Numbered from the stretch's first letter, positions 22,259 to 35,237 are shown. The stretch is 64,000 bases of DNA from Aspergillus flavus (GCF_009017415.1 NC_092404.1:2790001-2854000), one strand, 5' to 3'. The notes: generated by a model not told the origin, from the letters alone. Numbers and translations are program-made.

Positions 22259-25200
22259 GTGCTTATTTTCCTCCTTTCGCTTCCTTTTCTTTTTCTTTTT
22301 TCCACCCCCCTTTTTACCCGCCCTTCTTCTTCTACCCGATTTCGTTTACTAGTTCTAGGTAGTAACTTCATTGGATTCGGAACAATTTGGCCGAAATCTG
22401 GCACCCGAACCGCAGCGCCAATTGTTGGCTTGCGTAATGGGATCGATAGCAGTATCCACTTATCAGCGGGAATTGTTTCCACCGTCCAACAGAAGCAGTA
22501 AGAGTCTTGAGATGATGATGTAGTTATTCTTCGATTCGAACCGCAGTCCGTCGAGACCGAATGAAATTAGAAGGGGCCGCCAGCATTCTTGGCATCCACG
22601 AGAAGCCTTGAAAGAGATTAAAGTTGCTCCTCCCCATCCTTCTCACCCACTCACCTTCGATCGGCCGCGATTCCTGGGATCTCCTTCCCCGCACCCACAC
22701 GATGGGAATGAATGTTGATTACTCTCTTCAGCTGTGATCGTCCTCAAGCCCTCAGAGGATGATCCACTCGACGCTTGCTTTTTCACAATGTGGCTCTTGC
22801 ATTCCAGCTGAGAGTCATGCCACTTCTCATCTCCATGTATCCACATCGATGTAAGCGATTCCCATCCTCTCCCCCCAACTTATCGGGTATACCGAACAAG
22901 TATTTCCTAGAGAAAAGTCCGTTTTCAGATTTTTCGGTGGAAAGGGTGGGGTTAGGAGCGGGGGGGATTAAGGGGATAAAAGAGGTGAAATCGAAGTACT
23001 GTAGGAATCGTAAAAAAAAAAAAAAAATTTAAAGGTATAAAGGCAAAAAGGCAAAAGAAAATTAATAATAATAAAAATATTCAAACGGCACATCCAATGC
23101 AGTCGTCGGAATCTCAATTGAGAGTTACTCAGTCCCGAGATTTTGCCTGGAACATCCAGTCGGGTATTTCCTTAGTCCAAGACAGTCAGGAGTTGACTGG
23201 AACTATTGCACTCAGCCATCATCACTACAAATCACTAATCCATACAGAGTACGGAGATACCTCCCCTTATTCCTCAATCGGGAATCATCCGGTGCGTCTA
23301 TTGTTTTGAAAAGGCAGAAATATTAAATAATAATTAAAGAAGAAAAAAATATTAAAAATCGGATCGAATACAACAAAATAAAATAAAGAGAAGAGAAAAA
23401 AAAAAAAAAAAAAAAGTAAATTGTAAAAACTAAAACCTGACAGAGGAAGAAGACATGGCAGAAAGAAAGCCAAGATAAACCGAGGAACTACTGCATTACG
23501 CCGTTTCGATCCTTTCCATAGGTTTCTCACTAGCTGAGCGTTATGGTCAGCATCGGATGGGGATTAAACTCCGGTCTAGGTGGTCCTGGAACTACCCGAA
23601 GCCTGATTTCCTTACTCTCTCTTATTTTCTACTACGATTTGTGTTGGTGTTTGAGGGTATTCTAAGTACACGGATACCTTTCGCGTGAAGGCACAGAAAT
23701 GCCTAGGTACAATGCTAAGGCAATTCGATTAAGATCCCGTCGTAACTTGAAGACTCCGGCATATACTAGTAAATACCCTACCTGTATCTCTAGGTAGTAT
23801 ACGTAGTAGGCACCAGGGAATACTAAGGTACCGCACGGTACCGACTTTCGGAGTACACGACTCATGCAATTTATGATGAAATTTATATTCATGCCAACTG
23901 ACATGAATCAATTAGTTGCAGCCACTTCTGCATCGTCGGTAGTTGTGGCAAGATTAATCACAGCGTGTAATAATATTACGGCTTATTATTGATCATAGTT
24001 AAATGTATATATCATTAACCCTCCCCCCCCCTCTTATACAATTCAGGATATAGAGATAAGTCGACAGACAAACAGACTTACGTGAGTACATACATACGCT
24101 CATCTGTAGGTACACTTACCTTCATCGCCCAGTGAGTTTTGTACCTTGGGCTAACTTTCAACGTCCATTAGCCCTAAATACCTAAACAGGTCAAGTCCTG
24201 CTCCTGACTCTCATTGCTGGATAAATGCCCCACTGTCGTTGTTTCCACCTGTCGGTTCCCCTATCTTCAGAACCTTTTTCCTATTCTTTTACTTTTACTT
24301 TTACTTTTTGTTTTTTTATTTTTTTATTTTTTTATTTTTCTTCTACCAGCTTTCTGTCCCTTTCCCTTTTACCTGTTCTTCCATAAATCTTATTTCGGTT
24401 TCCAACATCTTATCTAATATTCACGTACGTTACCTTTAATTTGCTTTGGCCCGTCAAAACAATACATTGGTTCTCATCTTCTTCTCTATCCACTTCCCTC
24501 CTCCAGTCTCATTTCCCTGAACTGTTTCATGCAAGTTGTCTCGGTGGAGCCAATGGAAGCGTTTACTAGTCTGTCCCGGCCAATTTGTCCCCCTCTTCTA
24601 AGTGGAGAGCACATGAGGCCGCCACTCAACCGAGTCAACCGTTGACTGCACGATTTTTAGCGTCACGCTCGGTTCAAAGACCGTTCAGGTCGGCCAGTGC
24701 ATGGTCCGCTCTCTGGTCTTTCCTGCACTCGTCTTCAATAGCACTCTCTTTTCGGCCGCAGGAGGCTCGAAACTCGGAAACATTCTTCATTTCCTCCGCA
24801 AACCCTGGCTATCTCTTAAACTATTCTGAGATAGGCATGGTGGTCTTACCTGCTGCTCCATCTGGTGGCCCTCTGGCTAGCATAGTACGAGAAGCTGTAC
24901 GTACCACTGCTACGTATACGGTCGCTCTGTCTTTACTGCGCGCGCCCTGAGATGGGCGTGCACCCGAGCGTGGTTGACAGCGGACCCGGCTAGTAACGGT
25001 CGATCGATCGTCCTCGTAGGTGGACTCGTCCTATTACTCTGATAGACTTATATTCCATCCTGCGAAGGAGAATGAAGAACTTCTCCAGCTTGAGACCAAC
25101 GGTTATTTCAGATTTTCACCCGCATCCTGCTTTTCCCTGACTCCCTGCGGACAACTTCTGCCCGAGAGAGTTACTTGCATGTGTATCCTCTTGGGATGGA

Positions 25201-27056
25201 CGGATGGGAGGTGGGTAGCAGCTAAACTAAGTGGTTCTTAGGCTGAGGACTTGGTCCTTGATCTAACCCGGTCTCCGGCGGATTATGGAGCCAACGCACG
25301 ACTAGCGCTGTCGGTAGCCCTTCCACATGGTGCACCAGTGCTCACTAAAACGACATTGGTGTCGGATGAGCTCCAGCCAGCAAGGGTCTATTTACCCTTC
25401 AAACAACGGTTGGCTAGCCAGGAGGATGGCTGTGGGTGTCGGACTAGGGTGTCCCAGACTCGTTGACCCGCACGGTGCGATGCGATGGTTTTGGTCGCAG
25501 GTTCCACTTCGGAAAATTTACATGCAATCATGACTGTGAATTGTAAACCTCCGCTGAGAAGACAGGCGACCTGCGTTGAAATGAGCAGTTAGTCGGACAT
25601 ACTTGCAAGTTGGATCGTGAACCATTCCTTACCCCTTATCTAGTCCCTTTACGCAGGGCTGCGGCCGTCTCGGTCCATCTGACTCTGTTTGGATGCAGGT
25701 GGAGTGCTCCATCGCCACTTTAGCTTCGGCGTAGTCATTCTTGTTGCTTCTTTCCCTCCATAGTGTATATCGTTTATCCTGGCAAGCTCTCCCTCCCTCC
25801 TCTCTCATTTTTATTTTTTATTTTTGGAATTTTTTTATTCGTTTTTTGTTCTTATTTCCCTTGTTACTGTCCCTCACTGAAGACACTCGTTACTTCACTT
25901 GAAGCTCTTGATAATTTGATATACGCTCGGGACAACTCTTGAAAGTATCAGCTTGACAATTCTGTTGGTGCTGTCATCTCTGGGAGAGTTTACCGGTCAG
26001 AAGATTAGGTGACCACCATCAGCGTTGCTACAACTGTTGGTTCTAGCGCATACGATACGACGTTAGACTTGAACCCGTCGAGGGAGATCCCCAGTCACTA
26101 CCCAACCTTCTTTCCACCCACCATTCCCACTATTGCGTCTGTTCTTCTACTCCTTGTGATCGTTGGCTGCCACCCTTAATTACTACCGGGGAATAAGTTA
26201 ACAATCGTAGCCTGGTGTGAGATCTCCGTGTGCCGAACTATCAATCTGTGGCCCTTTCAAGTCTCTTAATCGTTTGCCCTCTAAACAGCTGGCCTCTTAT
26301 TCTCTCTTTTCCCTTTCCTCTCTTCACTTACTTTTATTTTTTCTTGTTCTTTTTCATTATTATTATTACTATTATTATTATCTTCCATTTTCTAAAGTTC
26401 AGTCTACGCGTTAGTATCTCGTCTAACGTTTGGGTTAACTCCCTGTATCAAAAAGAGACAGCTATTCGTCCCCTGTCTCCGCCGGTCCCGCATCAATTGG
26501 TGACAGTTCCTTCGTGCCCGTTGTTGCATTCTTAGCACTACCTCAAGGTGGCCAACGTGGAAGATCCGGCGGACCGCTTATTGAACGTGATCAGGGCCGT
26601 CGTTCAGGACTTCTTTCCTCGTCTTATTTCCACTACCTTGTCTGTCTTTGTCCTTCACCCACTTGGCCGAACATCGTGGGATCTTTTCTATATTGTCCTC
26701 CTTATATCTAAGCAAACACCGGCACTCAAGAGACGGATCAACCCCATTCCGTGCAGCAGTCCCAGTTCAAGCTCACACTGGGCATCTCCATCATTGTCTT
26801 GAAGAGGCATCCAGGGGTCAACGTTTGTTCTTCAACAACTGGAACAACTTGAAATTCCTCAGAATCTTACGCCACGTCCTGTCTTCCGTTTATTGACGCT
26901 CTTGGTTCGAAGTTTAGGGCTCAGGAGACTCTAGTCTTGACGGGCAGTATCATTAAGCATTCCCATTTACCTAACCGCGGCTATCTCGATATCAGTGATC
27001 TGATACATCGAGTTTGGGCTGCTGATCTTTGTTCGACTGAATCCTTTCGCTACTAT

Positions 27057-27065
27057 ATGGAGTAA
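27057..27065 (+). promoter_or_regulatory. Minimal upstream ORF in the leader of the homeobox gene
   Basis: ATG-GAG-TAA, a two-codon frame, ends 22 nt before the start codon of the homeobox gene. If the transcript includes it, it could lower initiation at the main ATG. Leader extent is unknown, so this is an inference. Confidence 0.35.
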
Positions 27066-27087
27066 GGAAGTTTATCTCTCCAGTACC

Positions 27088-29007
27088 ATGTCAGTCAGTG
27101 GACCTTGTATCTGGTTGTCCTCTTTGCCACCTCCGTCTAGTTCTCATTTGACTGCAATTACGAATTCTTGGTCGACGCCTTCTTGGAACGTTGAACAGGC
27201 TACATCAAGGACAAAGGCAGTCTCCCCTGAGTTGCCCAGATCGTTGGAGAAAGAAAGCAATTCAGCAAAGACGCCTGTCGACATGCAGTCTGCCGTTATT
27301 AAGGCTGAAAATGCCTTCCCAGCTGGAGCGCCCGTGGGTCAATCAAATTCGGTTCGATACTCCGGGGTAGAAATGCCCTCGGATTCCTCGGGAAATCGGA
27401 ATGTCCAAGCTGATGGTGACGCTTCGTTGTCCCGAATGAAACTCGAAAGACTGAACCATAGTGAACCACTTCTCTCTATTCCTCGAGGGGGGTCTAGCCC
27501 CCAAGCCCCAAGAGAGTTGACACCAGAAGCAAGAACAGGAGACCAAGAGGAACAACACGATCACGAGAAGGACAATGTGGAAGCAGGAGCTTCTTCGGAC
27601 GATGGAATAGGGTCGCCGAGAACAGCATTAGATCCTAAAACAGAGAAGAAGAAGATGAAAAGATTCCGGTGAGTAATCGGGCATGATATAGTCCAAAATC
27701 CATGGAATCCGGCTGACGAAACTGGAAGACTCACACACAATCAAACTCGCTTCTTGATGAGTGAGTTCACTCGTCAAGCACACCCTGACGCTGCGCACCG
27801 AGAACGATTGTCAAGAGAGATACCTGGGTTGACACCGCGGCAAGTTCAGGTTTGGTTTCAGAACAGGTACACTTGCAGCTCTCTATCACCACCACAATAA
27901 CACACTAATGCCATTATTATAGACGAGCTAAGCTCAAGCGGCTTACCAGCAATGATCGGGAGCGAATGTTGAAATCTAGAGCACTGCCGGAAGACTTTGA
28001 TACTACTCAAGTGCTAAGGACTCCTTTCGATAACAAGACTGCGTCAGAAACACCGGTTCCGTTTCCCTTTTACCATATGACTTCTATTTCGGGCGCTAAT
28101 GCATCAAAGATGCTACTGACGGACGGACTTCAACGGCTCAATGACGACGACTATGTGATCTCGCCACTAAGCTCAGCTTCGACAACAACAGGAAGTGGCT
28201 TCCCCTCTACTGCCGCTGATCGGAATTTGGAGGGCTATATGCCAAATGGCACATTAGCAAATCGGGCTGCGCCAACACCCGTCCCCGATCTCCAGAGACA
28301 CAACCGTAGTGCCTTCCCATTCTCAAGATCTAGCAGTTTTTCCGAGCCGTCCTTCAACCCAAGCCTGCACTTTCCTGGCCGGTATTCTCGACCAGGCGAG
28401 CCGGTCAGTCACCCTGGTATGCCATACGGTCGGCGACCAGTGGATTATGGAATCAACCGGCCAGGCACTAGTATGGTTGTTGGATATGATGGCCATCGAC
28501 AGTTGGAGGGTTCCGTCTCACCAACAGGACAAACAGATCAACCCATGGCATATGGTATGGACGGTCATAGTATGGATTACCTTTATACCCTTTGTAGCTG
28601 TGCTTGAAACTGACTTCTTGCCGATAGGCCAGCAATTACATAGCTACCAACATTCGCTCACGATGCCTGCCTCGAAAGGATTTGGTGGGCTCGACTTGAA
28701 CTCCCATATGCAACCGCACGGAAGACACATACCTGCACTGCAATCCCTACCGGTTTCAGAAGCTCCAGACTATCGACACTATTCATACAGTCACCATCCA
28801 TATAGCATGAGCACTGCTATGCCATACACACAAGCCAATGCATCCAGTATGAGCCTTCCTGCATCGTTTCCCTCTGACACGGGTAGTGCGTCACACGGAT
28901 CTGTTGGCGGCTCTACTGAAGACCGAATTAATAATCCACCGCAAGCCTTGGACCCCTTGAGGACCAAGTTTAGCAACCAACCATTCGAGTACTCCAACTA
29001 TCTCTGA
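27088..29007 (+). CDS. Homeobox transcription factor, Htf1/Hox2/HbxA type
   Basis: Exons 27088-27668, 27729-27866, 27923-28554 and 28628-29007 give 576 residues. The homeodomain, residues about 190-250, is split by two introns: KKKMKRFRLTHNQTRF at its start, then recognition helix VQVWFQNRRAKLKRL formed across the junction. It contains the invariant W-F-x-N-R of helix 3. The flanking sequence DRERMLKSRALPEDFD is what I recall from the fungal Htf1/Hox2 family needed for conidiation in Magnaporthe, Fusarium and Aspergillus. The rest is Ser/Pro/Gly-rich and probably disordered activation sequence, with many short Tyr-containing motifs (YDGHRQLEG, HPYSMS). It acts in the nucleus. The very long upstream region suits a developmental regulator. 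The homeodomain is certain; the exact orthologue name is not. Confidence 0.9.
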
Positions 29008-30283
29008 TCCCAGAGCCTGTTGGTGGCAGTTTTACTCCCTCCTCTACTCCTGCTGGTCTCGACTTCTTTTAATCAGTCCTTCACCCCTGGTTTATATCTT
29101 CCTGGGCGGTTAATACTTTTATATTTGTTTTTTTTATCTGTCGCTAGTATTGTGTGCTACTTGGCGTTCGCATCTTCATTCCAGTACATATTTACCTAAT
29201 TTTGGTCTAGGTCTATTACTGTTGTTGTGTTTATAAGGAGGGGAAAAAATTCTGTTTGCATAGGACTCGCTAGCAGTTGTGCTACGAGATGTTACATTGG
29301 CGTTTATTATCCTTTTCCCCCCCACAAGGTTATCTTCAACCTTCCTCTTTGCTTTTCACCTCTGCGCCTTTTCACACTTTCCCTTTTAATCCCAAAAAAT
29401 ATTTCTTCCAGATACGAGGGGTGTGAGCGAGAGGTTCAACTTGTTGTTCGGGGGAATGCACCTACTGATCACCTTTGACGTAGGGTTTGTCTGCAGTATA
29501 TAGTATATTACCTTTCTGATTCTTGAATTCTACTCAGGCTAATTTGAGGCTTTGCAATTACCCACGTAGAGCTACTAGTAGAGAGGTAAAACATACAGCA
29601 TAGAAGACGTCACTCGGATGTAGACTAAGGTGAAGCTATAAAGTAGGGAAACCTGTTAATGGCGTAAGGTTTCAAGCCGTACTCGATGTATATGCGAGAC
29701 AGACTTAGGTAGGTCTATAAGGCATCCAACACCGACCATGACTCAACTTGGGACTATGTCGGTGCCGAACCAGTAGGCATCGAAAGATTGCAGGTTACTC
29801 GACGACTTGATTGCTTCGAAGCATCGCCTGAAGAAAACCGTCAAATCAGCATTGAGTGAAAGTAATCCTGCGCCAACGATGACCGATGGCCAACAACAGG
29901 CGTTGCATGATTGGTGACGGTATCACGGGATCCCAGCCAGTCGACCAATCAGCGTGCAGACATTGCTAATTGCTTTTGTACTATAATTCGGGGTTAGGAA
30001 GTATAAAACTCAAAGAATATCCAGTTTCTCTATGATCTTTCCTATCACTTTCTCCTTCTCTATCAGCAGACAACCAATATAATCATTGGGATCTATTTGA
30101 CTTGATCATCAAAATCGTCAATTGTCTTTTTCTGTGCACTAAGTCTTCGAGCTCGACTTGTTCATTTTGATTAAGCATCCGCCTCGGCTTTACGTCATAC
30201 ATCTAGAACCAAGTACTACCAGTTTCAAGGCAAAGACTTCTTTTCTTAGTGTTCTATTGTTACCAAATCGACGAGAATACACA
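29008..30283. promoter_or_regulatory. Promoter region of the cysteine-rich protein gene
   Basis: The first few hundred bases are likely the 3' region of the homeobox gene. Near the next gene lie an inverted CCAAT box (ATTGG, 29910-29914, followed directly by TGACGG), a direct CCAAT (29945-29949), and a TATA box (TATAAA, 30002-30007) about 280 bp before the ATG. CCAAT boxes are bound by the Hap complex in fungi. A CCAAT beside a bZIP-like TGAC word recalls HapX-type metal control, which is only a suggestion here. Confidence 0.45.
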
Positions 30284-30739
30284 ATGGTTCATCCTACTTC
30301 CACCTGTTGTAAAACCTCAGGAGACGGGTCCTGCGTTTGCGCAGCTCAAGCCAAGTGCTCCTGCGGCAAGGAGAGCGCTCTTCATTGCACCTGCAACAAG
30401 GCCGCAACCGAAAACACTATCTCTGGGGCTCGGTGCTCATGTAGTATGTTTTTCCTCACCAAATTTAGCAGTGTATGATCCCTAACGCTTTTCAAGGGGC
30501 CCGCCCCGCTGGACAATGTACCTGTGAACGCGCACCGAGTGAGAACCATCCCGTATCGGGCGAGGCTTGCGCATGCGGCAAAAGGCCTTCTTGTGAGTTA
30601 TCTTGTAGAAATTGGCTACCTGTAGCTATTTCACTGATGTCAAACTTTGTTAGCTTCCTGCACTTGTGAGAAGGTTGAAGCTATCGACGCAGCCGTCGAG
30701 AGCATTGAGACAGATTTCACGTCCCGCTTCCGGTCGTAA
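30284..30739 (+). CDS. Cysteine-rich metallothionein-like protein (DUF7871-type)
   Basis: Exons 30284-30443, 30497-30592 and 30654-30739 encode 113 residues. Cysteines occur as regularly spaced CxC pairs: CVC, CSC, CTC, CSC, CTC, CAC and CTC, each about 9-18 residues apart, plus an initial CC. The pattern suggests a metal-thiolate protein. I recall it as a conserved small Aspergillus/Penicillium family of unknown role, sometimes linked to copper or heavy-metal stress; no function is proven from sequence. The C-terminal 25 residues lack cysteine and are acidic then basic. There is no signal peptide, so it is probably cytosolic. The TATA box and CCAAT boxes upstream fit an inducible or highly expressed gene. 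Confidence 0.8.
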
Positions 30740-31865
30740 TTGTTCTTTTCACTTTTATTTCTCGGTTGCTATTTTGTCTTGTTTGTTTTTTATCATCGAA
30801 TTCATTCCTAGAGTTCTTATAGGGCGTTGGGTTGGTGCTCGGAACTGCATCATGACTTATTGATTGTATTGCTATGAACGATTTGCATCAGCAGTGGTTA
30901 TGGTCCTGCCAAATTTACTCATTAGAATAATAAAATGGATGTTTGCCCCATCCAGGGCAAGTGAAAACCGTCTCCGGATAGCGGGTAGCTCTACACACTG
31001 AATATAATTTCACCCAATGCTTCAAAGCTTATGAAGGCTAACGGTAGAGAATATAAACGCTCATAATCGTGCCAAATCTCCAACCAAGTGTTTTTGACAG
31101 CCCCAGGAGCAGGATGCAGGTATTTCCCCACATACCATGTGGTTTTAGCAGTTTCCTCCGCCACTTCCCGAAAAAGAAAAACGAAATCTTGTTTGTACTG
31201 CTAAATTGCTTCCATTACGGGTTCATTTTCCCGAGGCTTAATTCTTGCAGCTGTTTACATATACGGAGACACCGCCACAACGCATCAACGTTTTCCCGCA
31301 CTGGCGGAATATCCGCCGGCTCGGCCGCGGAACTGGCTCAACCCAGAGAGGTGGTTGCTTCGCTCCTTAAAAGAGAGACAGCTGTTGGTGAACTAATAGC
31401 TGAATGCTGGGCCTTTTACCGGTGTACGAACTCCTTCATTCGACTTGGATTCCCCGACGCTATCCTCCGTTTTCTTTCTTGTTACGCTGCTACGGCCACC
31501 GATAACCCCGCGCCGACTTGAACTCCGTCTTGCCCCTTGTCGCGTTATCTGATCCCCTCTAGATCGCTCCGCACCCGAGACATACTGCACCAAGCTTTGC
31601 ACCATGCTTTATGCACCTTAGAGAGATTTGACAGAGCGCTGGAAAATACATAAGTCAGGGTTTAATTGAGGCAGTTAGGATATGCTTTTATGACGCTGCC
31701 CCACTGACTGAATTCACCAACGTGGTGTCTTTGCTTTTTCCACATACGAAATAGTGAGGAAGGACGGCAAAACGGGCCTTTCTCCCGCCGGAGACGAATT
31801 GGTATCTCATTATTAGCACAGTTCTCGGCGGTTCTGCTGGCAATATCTATGCTGGATCAGTCAAC
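30740..31865. other. Intergenic 1.1 kb upstream of the AP-2 alpha gene
   Basis: This holds the 3' end of the cysteine-rich gene and the promoter of the adaptin gene. A plus-strand frame at 31069-31521 has no recognisable protein character. No RNA gene is seen. Confidence 0.4.
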
Positions 31866-34800
31866 ATGTCGTCTATGCGAGGCTTAGTCCAATTTATTGC
31901 CGACTTGCGAAATGCTAGAGCGCGCGAGTTGGAAGAGAAACGGGTGAACAAGGAATTGGCTAATATCCGACAAAAGTTCAAGGGCGGAAGTCTCAATGGA
32001 TATCAGAAAAAGAAATACGTCTGCAAATTACTCTATGTCTACATCCAAGGGTACGATGTTGACTTTGGTCATCTGGAAGCCGTCAACTTGATCTCTTCGA
32101 CCAAGTACTCGGAGAAGCAGATCGGGTACTTGGCCGTGACTTTGTTTTTCCATGAGCAGCATGAGCTGTTGCATCTTGTTGTTAACAGTATCCGGAAGGA
32201 TTTGTTGGATCATAATGAATTGAACAATTGTTTGGCGCTGCATGCCGTTGCCAACGTCGGTGGTAGGGAAATGGGTGAAGCGCTGTCAACTGATGTTCAC
32301 CGGTTGCTGATTTCTCCGTACGTTATGGTCCCCTTCACTTACTTCCTCATCTCCCCGCTTTTGGGTTGACTTTTGTATCTTGGCTTGATATGCTCATCCG
32401 GGTTGAACTAAACTGACACATAGCTTACAGCACATCCAAGGCCTTTGTAAAAAAGAAGGCCGCTCTAACACTCCTCCGTCTATACCGCAAATACCCAGGT
32501 ATCGTGCAGATCGAGTGGGCCGAGCGGATAATATCTTTGATGGACGACCCAGATATGGGTGTCACCCTATCTGTCACCTCCTTGGTCATGGCATTGGTCC
32601 AGGACAAACCAGAAGAGTACAGAGGGAGCTACGTTAAGGCTGCTCAGCGACTGAAGAGAATCATAGTTGATAATGATATTGCTCCGGACTACCTCTATTA
32701 TCGAGTGCCGTGTCCTTGGATTCAGGTCAAGCTGCTACGGCTGCTGCAATATTACCCACCGTCAGGTATCACCTGCTCTGCCCTACGACTCGTTTTTCTT
32801 ATCCTGACTAATGTAACACAGAGGACAGTCATGTCCGCGAGATTATCCGTGAGTCTTTACAGCAAATCATGAACATCGCTATGGATACACCGAAGAACGT
32901 CCAGCAGAACAATGCGCAAAATGCCGTGCTCTTCGAGGCCATCAACCTCCTCATCCACCTTGATACTGAGCACAGCCTCATGATGCAAGTCTCGTCACGC
33001 CTAGGCAAGTATATCCAATCGCGAGAGACGAATGTTCGGTATCTTGGCCTCGAGGCTATGACGCACTTTGCAGCCAGGGCAGAGACTCTTGATCCTATAA
33101 AGAAACACCAGAACATCATTCTTGGATCACTTAGAGACAGGGATATTAGCGTTCGTCGCAAGGGTCTGGACCTGGTTTACAGCATGTGTGACACGACGAA
33201 CGCCGGCCCAATTGTGAATGAGCTTCTACGGTACCTTCAGACAGCCGATTACGGAATCAGGGAGGAAATGGTACTGAAGGTTGCTATTCTTACGGAAAAG
33301 TATGCTACTGACGCTCAGTGGTACATTGACATGACCTTGAAGCTCTTATCTTTAGCGGGTGACCATGTCAACGATGAGGTGTGGCAACGAGTGATCCAGA
33401 TCGTGACGAACAATGAGGAGCTACAAGCCTATGCGGCGCACACACTTCTCAATTATCTAAAGACCGACTGCCACGAAAGCTTGGTGAAGATCGGATGCTA
33501 CGTCCTGGGCGAATTTGGACATCTTATTGCGGACAACCAAGGCTCCAGCCCCATCGAACAGTTCCTGGCATTGCAGGCTAAGATGATTACCAGCACCGAC
33601 AATACCCGCGCGATGATTCTCTCATCTTTCATCAAATTTGTTAACCTCTTTCCTGAGATCAAGCCCCAGCTGCTTCATATATTCCGGCTGTATAGTCACT
33701 CTCCCGACTCAGAACTTCAACAACGAGCTTTTGAATACCTGTCGCTGGCGACACTTCCTACCGACGATCTTCTGCGGACAGTTTGCGACGAGATGCCGCC
33801 TTTCTCGGAGAGAGCATCAATTCTCCTCTCTCGGCTTCACCAGAAGACGGCTGGCACAACCGATAAGAAGACCTGGGTTGTGGGTGGCAAGGACGCCAAT
33901 CAAGATCAGAAGGAGGTCCTTATGGCGCAGAATACCGGGCTTAAGCGTACATTCACTACGATTGTCAATGGCACGAGCACTGGAACAAACGGCACAGCGG
34001 CATCGCCAGCATCTAGTGCAACAGGGGACCTAGCAGGACTGGACCTCAGCGCTTCATCTGCTCCGCCTCCCCCGAATATGGCCAGCGCAGCCCATCTTAC
34101 GCCGGACTGGGATATTGGGTACAACCGATTATATTTCAAGGAGCAAGGTGTGCTGTTTGAGGACGCTCAAATTCAGGTTGGCCTGCGATCTGAGTACCGT
34201 GGCCATATGGGCGTGGTGAAAATTTACATCTCTAACAAGTCGTCCTTTCCTATTGGATCATTAACGACGACGTTAGACAACCGTGCAGCGCCCAACCTCA
34301 AGATAGACTCCAAAAGCTTGCCCGAGCCTTCGGTTCCGGCTGCCGGTCAAACCCAGCAAACGTTTTTCTTTGAGGCTAATGGGCCATTCACTGATGCACC
34401 TACCATTCGCATCTCTTATCTTGCAGGTGCCCTTCAGGCCTATACGTTACAACTTCCCGTCCTCATGCACCGGTACATGGAGCCGTCGACCTTGTCAGCT
34501 GAAGAATTCTTTAAACGGTGGAGACAGATTGGTGGGCCACCCCTTGAAGCACAGAATACGTTTGGGGTAGTAGCAAAAGCAAAGGACATCAACGAGTCGT
34601 TCACGCGGCAGACTGTGGAAGGATTCGGCTGGAGAATCGTTGACAATGTGGATCCCAACCCGAAGAACATTGTGGGCTGTGCTGTGTTCCATTTTGGCAC
34701 CGGGAAGACAGGATGCCTTCTACGACTGGAGCCTAACTATGAGAAGATGGTGAGCTCTCTCAGCGTCCGAGGGAAAATATAAGATAGCTGAACTGACATG

Positions 34801-34918
34801 CTTTCCGTAGATGTATCGCATCACCATCCGAGCCACACAAGAAGCCGTGCCACAAGCGCTGGCCAAGCAGATGGAGCAGAAATTGGCGCAGGGAAGTACG
34901 TCCGATCGTTATGCATAG
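31866..34918 (+). CDS. apl3: AP-2 clathrin adaptor complex alpha subunit
   Basis: Exons 31866-32317, 32431-32765, 32822-34749 and 34811-34918 encode 940 residues, the normal size. The start MSSMRGLVQFIADLRNAR and the block KKKYVCKLLYVYIQGYDVDF are typical alpha-adaptin. The helical solenoid runs to about residue 620, followed by a Ser/Thr/Pro/Ala linker (about 690-740) and the ear domain (FKEQGVLFEDAQIQVGL, then RITIRATQEAVPQALAKQM). AP-2 alpha links cargo, PIP2-rich plasma membrane and clathrin accessory proteins in endocytosis; in filamentous fungi AP-2 also works in polarity at the hyphal collar. The last exon is placed at the first in-frame stop. A further donor (GTACGT at 34896) could give a slightly different C-terminus. 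It converges on the YggS-type gene. Confidence 0.95.
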
Positions 34919-35237
34919 CCTACGGTACTGGGGTCGGGACTTGCCGGTTGAAACGTAAAGTTTATAATGCATCTAATTATGTAAATCCTTTCTCACTGTC
35001 TTTCCTATTATTCGTCACCTTGGCAGGAACGCGAGGTAGCGACTTGTATTTATTGAATACTGATATAAAGAGGTATATATTTTAACATCCGCAATGTACT
35101 GTCACAGACACCTATTATATACACCAGTAGGATGCTCCATTTAAGGCCTCATGTGCTTCTATTGTCTGATTACCGGGGGCCCCCTCTTGAATGCAAGGTT
35201 CATAAGTCATAACACAGCCCAGATCCTACACCCATAT
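34919..35237. other. Convergent 3' intergenic region
   Basis: This 319-bp gap lies between the stops of the AP-2 alpha and YggS-type genes. It is AT-rich, as fits untranslated ends. No other feature is seen. Confidence 0.5.

Larger units (their letters stand above)
20347..27087. other. 6.7 kb gene-free stretch upstream of the homeobox gene
   Basis: No frame here has coding character that I can support. The plus strand is studded with pyrimidine-rich tracts, mono- to tetranucleotide repeats and poly-A/T runs. Instances are TATC repeats near 21045-21060, TTC repeats 21711-21748, ATT/GTT repeats 22211-22258, poly-A near 23012 and 23397, T-rich 24290-24340, and ATT repeats 26353-26382. The last 1-2 kb, CT-rich on the sense strand, may be a long 5' leader of the homeobox gene. 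Such long regulatory regions are usual for fungal developmental regulators. A non-coding RNA is possible but unsupported. Confidence 0.5.

Noticed and set aside
22098..22501. Three overlapping plus-strand frames rich in Leu/Phe/Tyr
   Set aside because: They are translations of ATT/GTT and CT-rich simple repeats.
24585..24950. 121-codon plus-strand frame in the gene-free stretch
   Set aside because: No recognisable domain, no splice context, and composition like the surrounding non-coding DNA.
28309..28607. Second reading frame overlapping homeobox exon 3
   Set aside because: The spliced homeobox gene explains both frames through the intron at 28555-28627.
31069..31521. 150-codon frame before AP-2 alpha
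   Set aside because: No protein character, and it lies in the expected promoter region.
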